Below are positions 25,490 through 33,884 of a stretch of DNA of 64,000 nucleotides, one piece after another. The stretch's first letter is position 1; every line of letters starts with the position of its first letter. The stretch spans positions 248,001 through 312,000 of the forward strand of contig NZ_JAERRJ010000006.1 of the NCBI RefSeq assembly GCF_016741815.1, in the 5' to 3' direction. The notes beneath the pieces were generated by a model, which saw nothing but the letters and a program-made list of their open reading frames with translations, was not told the origin of the DNA and did no database searches. The stretch comes from Nocardia acididurans. GTDB lineage: Bacteria > Actinomycetota > Actinomycetes > Mycobacteriales > Mycobacteriaceae. Made by a program: the position numbers and the translations under genes.

Positions 25490-26710
25490 GTGTCACCCGT
25501 GACTGAAGCAGTGAATGCCACCACGGCGAACCCCGCATCCCCCACCGGGAATCTGTCCGACATCACCACGGAAGAGATTTTCGCGGGTCACCTCGGCGGC
25601 AAGCTGTCGGTCGAACTCACCGCACCGCTGGACACCCAGCGCGACCTGTCGATCGCGTACACCCCCGGTGTCGCCCAGGTCTGCCGCGGCATCCACAAGG
25701 ACGAGTCGCTCGCCAAGACCTACACCTGGGCCGAGCGCCTGGTCGTGGTCGTCTCCGACGGCACCGCGGTGCTGGGCCTGGGCGATATCGGCCCGCGCGC
25801 CTCGCTGCCGGTGATGGAGGGCAAGGCGGCGCTGTTCAAGAAGTTCGCCGGCCTGGACTCCATCCCGATCGTGCTGGACACCAAGGATGTCGACGAGATC
25901 GTGGACACCCTGATCCGCCTGCGCCCGAGCTTCGGCGCGGTCAACCTGGAGGACATCTCCGCGCCGCGCTGCTTCGAGATCGAGCAGCGGGTCATCGAGG
26001 CGCTCGACTGCCCGGTCATGCACGACGACCAGCACGGCACCGCCATCGTGGTGCTGGCGGCGCTCAAGGGCGCGGCCACCTTCCAGGGTCGTGACATGTC
26101 CGGCCTGAAGGTCGTGGTGTCCGGTGCGGGCGCGGCCGGTGTCGCGTGCACCAACATCCTGCTGGCGGCCGGCGTCTCCGACATCATCGTGCTCGACTCC
26201 AAGGGCATCGTGAGCCGGGACCGCGGCGACCTCAACGGCGTGAAGGCCGAGCTGGCCACCCGCACCAACCCGCGCGACATCACCGGCGGCCCCGCCGAGG
26301 CGCTCGCGGGCGCGGATGTGTTCCTGGGCCTCTCGGCCGGCACCATCGCCGAGGAGCTCATCGCGTCGATGGCCCCCGAGTCGATCGTGTTCGCCATGTC
26401 CAACCCGGACCCGGAGATCCACCCCGAGGTGGCCTCCAAGTACGCCGCCATCGTGGCGACGGGCCGCTCGGACTTCCCGAACCAGATCAACAACGTCCTC
26501 GCCTTCCCGGGCGTCTTCAAGGGCGCGCTGGATGTCGGCGCGCGCCGCATCACCGAGGGCATGAAGGTGGCCGCCGCCGACGCCATCTTCAGCGTCGTGA
26601 AGGACGAACTCTCGGCTGACAAGATCATCCCCAGCCCCCTGGACCCGCGCGTGGCTCCGGCCGTCGCCGAGGCCGTGGGCGCCGCCGCCCGCGCCGAGGG
26701 CGTGGCATAA
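25490..26710 (+). CDS. NAD(P)-dependent malic enzyme
   Basis: This 406-aa enzyme decarboxylates malate oxidatively to pyruvate. It is the short bacterial form without a phosphotransacetylase domain. Motifs seen are LSIAYTPGVAQVCRGI, with the catalytic Tyr, the metal-binding HDDQHGTAIVVLAAL, the Rossmann turn VVVSGAGAAGVACTNILL, and FAMSNPDPEIHPE and FPNQINNVLAFPGVFKGALD. GTG 25490 follows AGGAG at 25479-25483; an upstream in-frame ATG at 25391 would add 33 residues with no similarity. A strong terminator follows the stop. Confidence 0.92.
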   Translation: MSPVTEAVNATTANPASPTGNLSDITTEEIFAGHLGGKLSVELTAPLDTQRDLSIAYTPGVAQVCRGIHKDESLAKTYTWAERLVVVVSDGTAVLGLGDIGPRASLPVMEGKAALFKKFAGLDSIPIVLDTKDVDEIVDTLIRLRPSFGAVNLEDISAPRCFEIEQRVIEALDCPVMHDDQHGTAIVVLAALKGAATFQGRDMSGLKVVVSGAGAAGVACTNILLAAGVSDIIVLDSKGIVSRDRGDLNGVKAELATRTNPRDITGGPAEALAGADVFLGLSAGTIAEELIASMAPESIVFAMSNPDPEIHPEVASKYAAIVATGRSDFPNQINNVLAFPGVFKGALDVGARRITEGMKVAAADAIFSVVKDELSADKIIPSPLDPRVAPAVAEAVGAAARAEGVA

Positions 26711-26727
26711 CCCCACTCTGAGCTCTC

Positions 26728-26757
26728 GGCCCCCTTGCAGCAAGCTGCAAGGGGGCC
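26728..26757 (+). terminator. Terminator of the malic enzyme gene
   Basis: GGCCCCCTTGCAG at 26728-26740 pairs perfectly over 13 bp with 26745-26757 around a CAAG loop. It starts 18 nt after the malic enzyme stop. Only a weak AT-rich tail (GAATTGCATTG) follows. Confidence 0.8.
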
Positions 26758-26790
26758 GAATTGCATTGGGGCAGAGAAACCCCGCCCCCC

Positions 26791-26906
26791 TTGCGATTCG
26801 GGCTGCGAGAGCTTCCGTTTCGTCGCTGGGCTTCTGGCCCTGTCCCTGTTGCGATTCGGGCTGCGAGAGCTCCTGTTTCGTCGCTGGGCTTTTCGCCCCG
26901 TCCCTG
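26791..26906. repeat. Tandem 58-bp direct repeat, two copies
   Basis: Copy one is at 26791-26848 and copy two at 26849-26906; each begins TTGCGATTCGGGCTGCGAGA and ends GTCCCTG, with only a handful of differences. A further GGGGTTCG...CGAAGCCCC inverted segment follows at about 26907-26930. The pair lies between the malic enzyme terminator and the stop of the convergent membrane protein gene. It is not coding on either strand in a way I trust. Confidence 0.75.
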
Positions 26907-26950
26907 GGGGTTCGGGGGCGAAGCCCCTGAGAATTCAACGAGAGTTGTTG

Positions 26951-27919
26951 CTACTGCTTCGGTAGGTAGAGGTCCACCAGTAGGGCGCGGTGGTCGGTGC
27001 GGGGGAGGGCGTGGGCCGAGACTTCGCCGATGTCGATGCGCTTGTCGGCCAGCACGTGGTCGATGGTGATGGGCGGGATGGGTTTCCGGTCGCCGTGGCG
27101 GCCTTCGTAGGGGCCCCAGGTGGCGGTGAAGCCGGAGCCTGCGGTGGCGGCGGCGTCGCGGTAGCCGCGGGTGAGGAGATCGCGGAAGGGTGCGTGGTCG
27201 AGGGTGGAGTTGAAGTCGCCCAGCATGATTCGCGGATTGTCGGTGGTGCTGCGCGGTTGACTGTTCAGATCGCGCCGCCAGTAGGCGAGGTTGTCCAGGT
27301 GTGCGGGGGGTGTGGTGTGCACCGATTCGATGATGACCCGGAAGCCCTGATCCGAGGTCAGCGTCGCGTAGGACTGCGCGAACTGCCCGGGGTTCATCCG
27401 GACCCCGCCGTCGGCGAGCGCGTGCCGCGAATACACCGCCGAGCCCGAGGCTTTCGGCAGCGGGTTGGTCTGCGCGAACGGTAGTTCGATGTCGAGTCCC
27501 GCTGCGCGCAAGGCGGTTTCGGCTTCCGGCGTGTATTCCTGCAGGGCCAGCACATCCACCGCGTTGTCGCGTACGAATGTCACCAGCGCCGCCGGATCGG
27601 CCGCCCCGAACTGCATGTTCACCGTGAGCACGCGGAGCGCGCCGGGACCCTGCGCCAGTGTGCCGAACGACCGGGGCAGCACCGCGCCGCCGAGTATCAC
27701 CACGGCCAGGAGCGCGAAGGCCGCCAGTTTCCAGCGCCGCAGCGCGAGCATGAGCAGCAGCGGAATCAGCGACCACGCCGCGATATACGGTGTGAATGCC
27801 AGTAATTGCACGAACGGCCCGCGTTCGAGCCCGGTGAGCCGGACCAGCGCCACCACGACGGCGGGTAGTACGAACAGCAGGCACAGCGCGGTGCGGGTGG
27901 CGGTGGAGTCGACCTTCAT
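26951..27919 (-). CDS. Membrane-anchored endonuclease/exonuclease/phosphatase-family protein
   Basis: This 322-aa protein has three N-terminal transmembrane helices (about residues 8-28, 35-58 and 63-85) and an extracytoplasmic EEP domain. It shows VLTVNMQFGAADP, VDVLALQEYTPE (metal-binding Glu), the middle YATLTSDQGFRVIIESVHT, IMLGDFNSTLDHAPFRDLL and the terminal TDHRALLVDL (catalytic His). The ATG at 27919 has GGGGAAG 4 nt upstream; an in-frame TTG at 27931 is less likely. DNA, lipid or phosphoester substrates are all possible. Confidence 0.85.
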   Translation of the reverse strand: MKVDSTATRTALCLLFVLPAVVVALVRLTGLERGPFVQLLAFTPYIAAWSLIPLLLMLALRRWKLAAFALLAVVILGGAVLPRSFGTLAQGPGALRVLTVNMQFGAADPAALVTFVRDNAVDVLALQEYTPEAETALRAAGLDIELPFAQTNPLPKASGSAVYSRHALADGGVRMNPGQFAQSYATLTSDQGFRVIIESVHTTPPAHLDNLAYWRRDLNSQPRSTTDNPRIMLGDFNSTLDHAPFRDLLTRGYRDAAATAGSGFTATWGPYEGRHGDRKPIPPITIDHVLADKRIDIGEVSAHALPRTDHRALLVDLYLPKQ

Positions 27920-27980
27920 GATCTTCCCCAAGCTACCGGCGCACCACGCGGCCGTCGAAGAGCCGATCGCGAGACGGTCT

Positions 27981-28580
27981 TCACATCTCGGTGCGCAGGA
28001 TGTATCCCAGCCCGCGCACGGTGTGCAGCAGGCGCGGCCCGTATCGCTCGATTTTCCGGCGCACCGCGCTCACATTCACCTCGACCAGATTCGGATCGTA
28101 ATTGTCGTATCCCCATACGCCGGTGAGGATTTGGGTTTTGCTGAGTACCCGGTCCCGGTGTCTCGCGAAGTAGGTCAGCAGTTTGAATTCGGTGGCGGTG
28201 AGCGCGATGGTGTGCCCGTCGCGCTGTGCGATTCCGGCTTCGACATCGATTGTCATATCGCCCACGGTGATTCGTGTCCGGGTCTGCGCCGCGCGCTGGA
28301 GCAGGACTGTCACATAGGCCAGGGTGTCGGCGGGGGAGGTCAGCACGACCGCATCCGCGGTGGATCGGGCTCGCACGGTGCCGAGCAGCGTGCGCCGGTC
28401 GCAGCCCGGCAGTGCGGGGTCGATGATGACGATGTCGGGCCGGAAGCGGGTCAGGTCCTGTTCCAGATGCGTGTGGTCGGCGCGGCCGAGCACCTCGTGC
28501 CCGGCCGCGCTCAGTGTCGACGCGACCGCTGTGCGAATGCCTTCGGTAGCGGCGATGACAAGAATTCGTCCCGCTCGCAC
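27981..28580 (-). CDS. OmpR-type winged-helix regulator with a degenerate receiver domain
   Basis: This 199-aa regulator has a C-terminal OmpR/PhoB winged helix (about residues 100-199: GHTIALTATEFKLLTYFARHRDRVLSK, VNVSAVRRKIER, LHTVRGLGYILR). The N-terminal domain resembles a receiver but is short. The acidic pair normally after the first strand (DD/DE) reads AATE here, the phospho-acceptor-like Asp in IVIIDPALPG and the TS pair remain, and the strand-5 Lys is missing. No histidine kinase gene is nearby. It probably works without phosphorylation. Confidence 0.85.
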   Translation of the reverse strand: MRAGRILVIAATEGIRTAVASTLSAAGHEVLGRADHTHLEQDLTRFRPDIVIIDPALPGCDRRTLLGTVRARSTADAVVLTSPADTLAYVTVLLQRAAQTRTRITVGDMTIDVEAGIAQRDGHTIALTATEFKLLTYFARHRDRVLSKTQILTGVWGYDNYDPNLVEVNVSAVRRKIERYGPRLLHTVRGLGYILRTEM

Positions 28581-28630
28581 CCGGTCATTCTGCGACGGTC
28601 ACCCGGGATTCCGCTCTCCGGGGAGTCGAA

Positions 28631-29062
28631 TCAATGCGGAATAGATACGGCCGTGACGAACTGCATGAGCTGTTCATCACTGATATTGCGGGCCAGATCC
28701 GATTCGCAGATCATGCCGATGAGTTTCTTGCCGTTCTTCATGTCGATGACGGGCAGGCGTTTGATCTGATTGCGCTCCATCATGTCCAGCACGGCGCTGA
28801 CGTCGGTGTCGGCGTCCACCCAGCGGGGCGTGCCCTGCGCCAGATCTCCGGCGCGCACGCGGCTGGGGTCGTGGCCTTCGGCAATGCAGCGCACGACGAT
28901 GTCACGATCCGTGAGCATGCCGATCAACCTGTCGTTATTGCAGATCGGCAGGGCGCCCACGTCCATATTGCGCATCATTTGCGCGGCGCGGTCGAGGGTT
29001 TCGTCGGCGGGGATACAGGTGGCATCTCGGTGCATGATGTCGCGCGCCTTCATGGCCTTCAC
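28631..29062 (-). CDS. Two-CBS-domain protein similar to hypoxic response protein 1
   Basis: This 143-aa cytoplasmic protein consists of a CBS pair: ARDIMHRDATCIPADETLDRAAQMMRNMDVGALPI with MLTDRDIVVRCIAEGHDP, then a second repeat ending QLMQFVTAVSIPH. Length and motif order match M. tuberculosis Hrp1 (Rv2626c), part of the DosR dormancy regulon; I cannot see a DosR box with confidence. GTG 29062 is chosen because AGGAGG lies 5 nt upstream. CBS pairs usually bind adenine nucleotides. Confidence 0.85.
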   Translation of the reverse strand: MKAMKARDIMHRDATCIPADETLDRAAQMMRNMDVGALPICNNDRLIGMLTDRDIVVRCIAEGHDPSRVRAGDLAQGTPRWVDADTDVSAVLDMMERNQIKRLPVIDMKNGKKLIGMICESDLARNISDEQLMQFVTAVSIPH

Positions 29063-29144
29063 AGCAACCTCCTGAGGGGGTGGGTGTTGGTGGAACGGCA
29101 CTACTTCGGGCCACGTTCCATCGTGATCCACCTCACAGGGTTGG

Positions 29145-29825
29145 TCAATGGTTCGATTTGCTCAGCGATTGCCTGACGCCGGGTGCGGAGAGCCGGACGG
29201 CGAGCGCGAGCAGCCCGTCCAGGGCCAGGGCCAGGGCCGCGACCAGAATCGCGCCCACCAGCACCCGGTCGTATTTGTAGAGCCCGATGCCGTCGAAGAT
29301 GTAGCGGCCGAGCCCACCGAGGTTGACGTAGGCGGCGATGGTCGCGGTCGCCACGACCTGGAGCGTGGCCGCGCGCAGGCCGGTGAGCAGCACCGGCAGG
29401 GCATTGGGGAGTTCCACGCCCAGCAGGATCTGACGTTCGGTCATCCCCATGGCCCGTGAGGCGTCCACGACGGTGGCGTCCACATTCGCGACCCCCGCGT
29501 ACGCGCCCGCCAGCAGTGGCGGTATGCCGACGGTGAGCAGGGCCAGCAGCGGCGGAATCAGCCCGAGCCCCATGAGCAGCACGAAGAAGGTGAGCAGGCC
29601 GAGGGTCGGCAGCGCGCGCATGGCATTGGCGAAGCCGACGATGGCCGCCGAGCCGCGCCGGGTGTGGCCGATGAGCATGCCGAGCGGCACGGCCAGGATC
29701 GCGGATCCGGCCACCGCCAGGAAGCTGTACCAGAGGTGCTGCCCGATGCGCATGCCGATGCCGGTCGGGCCGGACCAGTTGCCGACGGTGGTCAGGTAGT
29801 CCCAGGCCTGTGCGAAAAGGTTCAT
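29145..29825 (-). CDS. proZ: Osmolyte ABC importer, permease subunit 2
   Basis: This 226-aa inner-membrane permease has about five to six helices and the binding-protein-dependent transport loop VVDASRAMGMTERQILLGVELPNALPVL, with the EAA-type contact to the ATPase. It belongs to the OpuC/ProW family for glycine betaine, choline or carnitine. ATG 29825 overlaps the upstream permease stop by 4 nt (ATGA). A longer frame extends up to 30416 but is antisense-like inside the first permease gene. It is last in the X-V-W-Z order known from mycobacteria. Confidence 0.88.
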   Translation of the reverse strand: MNLFAQAWDYLTTVGNWSGPTGIGMRIGQHLWYSFLAVAGSAILAVPLGMLIGHTRRGSAAIVGFANAMRALPTLGLLTFFVLLMGLGLIPPLLALLTVGIPPLLAGAYAGVANVDATVVDASRAMGMTERQILLGVELPNALPVLLTGLRAATLQVVATATIAAYVNLGGLGRYIFDGIGLYKYDRVLVGAILVAALALALDGLLALAVRLSAPGVRQSLSKSNH

Positions 29826-30547
29826 GCCCCAGCGCCTTTCGCCGGTGTCGTGCCCTTGGTGAGGGTGACGTCGGTCAGCGGCGTCTCGGCGGGGCGGCGG
29901 ATCCGCCGGGTGCGGCCGCCGCGCAGCCACGGGGTGGCGAGGACGCCGAGCAGGTAGATGACCCGGTCGAGGGCCAGTGCCAGCACCAGCACCACGATGA
30001 TGCCCGCCACGATCTCGTCGGGATAGTCGCGCTGATAGCCCTGGGTGAACAGTTTGCCGAGCCCGCCGACCCCGATCAGTGCGCCCACGGTCACCATGGA
30101 GATATTGGTGACCGCCACGACCCGCAGGTTGGCGATGAAAACCGGTAGGGCGAGCGGGAATTCGACGGTGAGAATGCGGCGCACCGGCCCGTAGCCGATG
30201 GCGTCGGCGGCGTCGAGCACCTCGGCGGGCACGGTGTCGAGGGCGGCGGGCACCGCCACGATCAGCAGTGCCACCGAGTAGATGGTCAGGGCGACAATGA
30301 CATTCAGCGGGTCGATGGTGGAGATGCCGAGCAGCGGCGGCAGGATCACGAACAGTGCCAGTGACGGAATCGTGTAGGCGATCCCGGCGACGGTGACGGT
30401 GATGCGGCGCAGCCACCCGTACCGGTGCGCCACCGCTCCCGCCGGGATCGAGATCGCGAGTCCGAGCAGCAGGGGTACCAGCGCCAAACTCAGGTGTTCA
30501 CCGGTGTAGCCGCGGATCTCGGCGAAGTTGTCGAGGAGATACCTCAC
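29822..30547 (-). CDS. proW: Osmolyte ABC importer, permease subunit 1
   Basis: This 241-aa permease is homologous to its neighbour, with six hydrophobic segments and the coupling loop LDAADAIGYGPVRRILTVEFPLALPVFIANLRVV. ATG 30547 overlaps the ATPase stop (ATGA). The two permeases probably form a heterodimeric channel. The C-terminus has a basic stretch (WLRGGRTRRIRRP) facing the cytoplasm. Confidence 0.88.
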   Translation of the reverse strand: MRYLLDNFAEIRGYTGEHLSLALVPLLLGLAISIPAGAVAHRYGWLRRITVTVAGIAYTIPSLALFVILPPLLGISTIDPLNVIVALTIYSVALLIVAVPAALDTVPAEVLDAADAIGYGPVRRILTVEFPLALPVFIANLRVVAVTNISMVTVGALIGVGGLGKLFTQGYQRDYPDEIVAGIIVVLVLALALDRVIYLLGVLATPWLRGGRTRRIRRPAETPLTDVTLTKGTTPAKGAGA

Positions 30548-31692
30548 CGCGATTCCTGTTCGAAGAAGTGCCGGTTGCGGTCCGCATCCTCTCCGGCGCG
30601 CTGCCGGGCCAGCTGTTCGAGCACGTCACCGGCACGCACCCCGCCGATGACCGCGCCGGAATCGTCCACGGCCACACCGATTCCCGATGGCGAGGAGACG
30701 GCGGCGTCCAGTGCCAGCCGCAGATCTCCGCCGCTGGGGAACAATGATCCGCCCGCGGACATGCTGTCGTGCAATGGCTTTCCGGCGCGCACGCCCTCCA
30801 CGCCGGTGACATCGACCCAGCCGAGCGGATGCCGGTTCTCGTCCACGACCAGCACCCACTGCCCGAGTTCGAGTCGCTGCGCTGGGATCTCGGCGACGGT
30901 GGCGGTGGCGACCTCGTGCACCGGCACTCCGGAGGCGCTGCGGAACGACAGCCCACGATATCCGCGATCGCGTCCGACGAATCCGGCGACGAAATCGCTG
31001 GCGGGCTGGGCGAGCACCTCCTGCGGGGTGTCGTACTGCTGGAGCCGCCCGCCCGGACCGAAGACCGCGATCTTCTCACCGAGCGTGACGGCTTCGTCGA
31101 TATCGTGTGTCACGAACACGATGGTCTTGCGCAATTCGGCTTGCAGCCGCAGCATTTCGGCCTGCAATTCGGCGCGCACCACCGGGTCGACGGCGCTGAA
31201 CGGTTCGTCCATGAGCAGGATGGGCGGGTCGGCGGCCAGCGCCCGCGCCACTCCGACGCGCTGTTGCTGACCGCCGGACAGCTGCGCCGGATACCGTTGC
31301 GCCAGAGAGCGATCGAGTCCGACGCGGTCGAGTACCTCCAGCGCGGCCTTGCGCGCCTGCGACCGCCGCATGCCTTTCAGTACGGGCACGGTGGCCACAT
31401 TGTCGATGACGGTGCGGTGCGGCAGCAGCCCCGCGTTCTGGATGACGTATCCGATGCCGAGCCGCAGTTTCACCGGATCCTGCGCCGAAATATCCTGGTC
31501 CGCAATGAGTATCCGCCCGGAGGTGGGCGTGATCATGCGGTTGATCATGCGCATGGAGGTGGTCTTCCCGCAGCCGGACGGGCCGACGAACACGGTGAAG
31601 GAGCCGGATTCGATACGCAGATCGAGATATTCGACGGCGGTGGTGCCGTCCGGGTAGGTCTTGGTGACGTTGCTGAATTCGATATCGGACAC
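30544..31692 (-). CDS. proV: Osmolyte ABC importer, ATPase with CBS domains
   Basis: This 382-aa ATPase shows Walker A GPSGCGKTT near residue 38, signature LSGGQQQRVGVARAL, Walker B ILLMDEPFSAVDP and the switch VFVTHD. After about residue 245 come two CBS-like motifs (LDAAVSSPSGIGVAVDDSGAVIGGVRAGDVLEQL), the module that senses ionic strength in OpuA/ProV-type importers. It lies first after the binding protein, in one operon with both permeases. Regulation by internal salt is a family-based inference. Confidence 0.9.
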   Translation of the reverse strand: MSDIEFSNVTKTYPDGTTAVEYLDLRIESGSFTVFVGPSGCGKTTSMRMINRMITPTSGRILIADQDISAQDPVKLRLGIGYVIQNAGLLPHRTVIDNVATVPVLKGMRRSQARKAALEVLDRVGLDRSLAQRYPAQLSGGQQQRVGVARALAADPPILLMDEPFSAVDPVVRAELQAEMLRLQAELRKTIVFVTHDIDEAVTLGEKIAVFGPGGRLQQYDTPQEVLAQPASDFVAGFVGRDRGYRGLSFRSASGVPVHEVATATVAEIPAQRLELGQWVLVVDENRHPLGWVDVTGVEGVRAGKPLHDSMSAGGSLFPSGGDLRLALDAAVSSPSGIGVAVDDSGAVIGGVRAGDVLEQLARQRAGEDADRNRHFFEQESR

Positions 31693-31711
31693 GCCGTCCC
31701 CTCCTGTGCGG

Positions 31712-32698
31712 TTACGCGATCGGCTTGTCGAGCCCCTGCGCGACGATCCACGCCTTGGCCGCTGCCGCCGGTTCGGTCTTGCTCGCGCCGGAGACCGCGG
31801 TGTTGAGCGAGATCAGTTCGGCGGTGGTGAGTTTCGCCGACAGCGCGTCGAGCACCTTGACCAGCTTGTCGCTCTTCTTGGCGACGTTGAACAGCGGCAC
31901 CACGTTCTGCGCCGGGAAGTTGTTCTTGGGGTCGGCCAGCACCACCAGGTTGTTCTCGACGATGGCGGGGGAGGTGGTGAAGATGTCGGCGGCGGTCACC
32001 TGGCCCTCGACGAGGGCGCGCACGGTGGCCGGGCCGCCGCCGTCCGCGATGGGCACGAAGTTGTTCGCGGCGATGTCGAGGTTGTAGTTCTTCTTCAAGC
32101 CGGGCAGGCCGACCGGGCGCTCCTGGAATTCGGCGGGCGCGGCGAATTTCACCTCGGCCGAGTGCGCGGCGAGGTCGCCGATGCTGGTGAGGTTCCAGCG
32201 GTCGGCGGTGGCGCGGGTGACGACCACGGCATCCGAGTCCTGCGCGGGTGCGGGTGTCGCGATGGCGAGCTGGTCACCGAGCGCACCGGTGAGCGCCTTG
32301 TCCACGTCGGCGGCGGAGGTGGCGGTGGCCGATTTGTCCAAGTACAGCAGCAGGTTGCCGGTGTAGTCCGGGATCAGCGAGATGGAGCAGTTGCGCAGGG
32401 CGGGCACGTAGGCTTCGCGGCTGCCGATATTGAGTTTGGTGTCCACGCTGAACCCGTTGACGCGCAGCACTTCGGCGTACAGGTCGGCGACGGTCTCGGA
32501 TTCCGGGAAGTTGGCGGAGCCGACGGTGATCTTGTTGGTGTCGCCGTCACAGCTGCCACCACTGGCCAGCGGGTCGGAGTCACCGCAGGCGGTCAGCGCC
32601 ATGGCGGCGGCCAGCGCGACGGCCGCGGCGAGTACGCGCGCGACACTGAGGGCCGGTCGTAGTCCACGACGGCCACGCGAGGTGCGAGGGGATTTCAC
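31712..32698 (-). CDS. proX: Osmolyte-binding lipoprotein of the ABC importer
   Basis: This 328-aa OpuAC-type binding protein has a basic N-terminus, hydrophobic stretch and lipobox MALTAC (lipidated Cys near residue 38). The mature part shows KITVGSANFPESETVADLYAEVL, ISLIPDYTGNLLLYLD and FAAPAEFQERPVGLPGL, typical of glycine betaine/choline/carnitine binders. GTG 32698 is chosen for GGAAGGA just upstream; the frame extends to 32767 without a signal. It is followed 19 nt later by the ATPase gene. Confidence 0.88.
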   Translation of the reverse strand: MKSPRTSRGRRGLRPALSVARVLAAAVALAAAMALTACGDSDPLASGGSCDGDTNKITVGSANFPESETVADLYAEVLRVNGFSVDTKLNIGSREAYVPALRNCSISLIPDYTGNLLLYLDKSATATSAADVDKALTGALGDQLAIATPAPAQDSDAVVVTRATADRWNLTSIGDLAAHSAEVKFAAPAEFQERPVGLPGLKKNYNLDIAANNFVPIADGGGPATVRALVEGQVTAADIFTTSPAIVENNLVVLADPKNNFPAQNVVPLFNVAKKSDKLVKVLDALSAKLTTAELISLNTAVSGASKTEPAAAAKAWIVAQGLDKPIA

Positions 32699-32878
32699 TG
32701 CTGTCCTTCCGACGTCCCGGGCAGTTCGGGGCCGGCGGGCCGGATCGGGCCACGCCAGAATGTCCATACTGCCCGGTTCGTCCCCGGGCCGCTGGGTTCC
32801 GGGGTGCGTTTCGCGGATTCCGCGGTCTGTTGCGTGCCGCCGTGCGATCGGTCCACCCCGGCAGGCAGACTGTCACGC

Positions 32879-33835
32879 ATGATCGGCGGAAGAGTTCGCG
32901 GCGGGCGGGGTCGTGGCGTCGCACAACCGAAGTCGCGCTGGCTCGGCTCCCTGGTGGTGCTGGCGCTCGCGGCGGGGGCGGTGTCCTGCGGCAGTGATTC
33001 GGAGACCCCGGTGATCACCGTAGGTGCGGGTGACTCGTACCAGTCCATGGTCATGGCCGAGATCTACGCGGGGGCGCTCGCCCGCACCGGCGCGAAGACG
33101 GTCGTCAAGGACAAGCTCGGCCTGCGCGCCGACTACCTGGCTGCCCTCGACGCCGCCGACGCCACCCTGGTCAGCGACGACACCGGCGACCTCCTGCACA
33201 GCCTCGATTCCGCTTCCACCGCATACAAACCCGATGCGGTGCTGAAGGCTCTGTACGCCGCCATGCCCGAGGGCCTGACCATCTCCGACCCAGCCGACGG
33301 CACCGACCTGCGCTCGACGGTTGTCACCACGGCCGCCGCCGGCCTGCCCGCGAATCTGAAGGAGCTGGCCGCCCGCTGCTCCGAACTGACGGTCGGCATC
33401 AACACCGCCGCCGGTGCGGACCCGCTGCGCCCGCCTTTGAATCCGAGGGTCGATGTCGCCGACCGCCTGCGCGAGGTCTACGGCTGCCGCCTCGACCCCA
33501 CCCGAATCGCCGAGTACCGCAGCGACTCCGACGTCCAGGCCGCGGTCGAGAGTGGTGTCATCCAGCTCGGCGTCCTCTCGATGCCCGCCGCCTTCCTGAA
33601 GGGCGGCGCGGGCGCCACGATCCCCCTCGCCGATCCGGACTACGCCTTCCGCTCCCAGCAGGTGATCCCGGTGCTGCGCAAGGGCGTCCTCACCGAAGAC
33701 CAGATCAAGAAGCTCAATTACGTTGCGGGCGAACTGGATACGGCCGCCCTGGCCGAACTCGTCCGCCGCGCCCGCGACGACCTCTCCAACCCGGCCGCCC
33801 TGGCCCGCGAATGGCTGGACGCCCACGCCCTGTAA
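32879..33835 (+). CDS. Second OpuAC-like binding lipoprotein, divergent and orphan
   Basis: This 318-aa exported protein has a signal with lipobox AGAVSC and a mature domain related to the neighbouring binding protein: ITVGAGDSYQSMVMAEIYAGAL, LVSDDTGDLLHSLD, VIQLGVLSMPAAFLKGGAGA. Strands and helices occur in the same order but much of the ligand-pocket sequence differs, including the aromatic residues and the NFPES-type segment. It is read away from the importer operon and has no permease of its own. It may feed the same importer with another ligand or act as a sensor. Confidence 0.75.
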   Translation: MIGGRVRGGRGRGVAQPKSRWLGSLVVLALAAGAVSCGSDSETPVITVGAGDSYQSMVMAEIYAGALARTGAKTVVKDKLGLRADYLAALDAADATLVSDDTGDLLHSLDSASTAYKPDAVLKALYAAMPEGLTISDPADGTDLRSTVVTTAAAGLPANLKELAARCSELTVGINTAAGADPLRPPLNPRVDVADRLREVYGCRLDPTRIAEYRSDSDVQAAVESGVIQLGVLSMPAAFLKGGAGATIPLADPDYAFRSQQVIPVLRKGVLTEDQIKKLNYVAGELDTAALAELVRRARDDLSNPAALAREWLDAHAL

Positions 33836-33884
33836 GCGGCGTGCCTGATACGCCAGGCCACAGCATGCCGGAATGACGGGGGGA

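Noticed and set aside
29826..30416. A 5' extension of the second osmolyte permease
   Set aside because: It overlaps the first permease out of frame and reads Arg/His-rich; the ATGA overlap at 29822-29825 gives the natural start.
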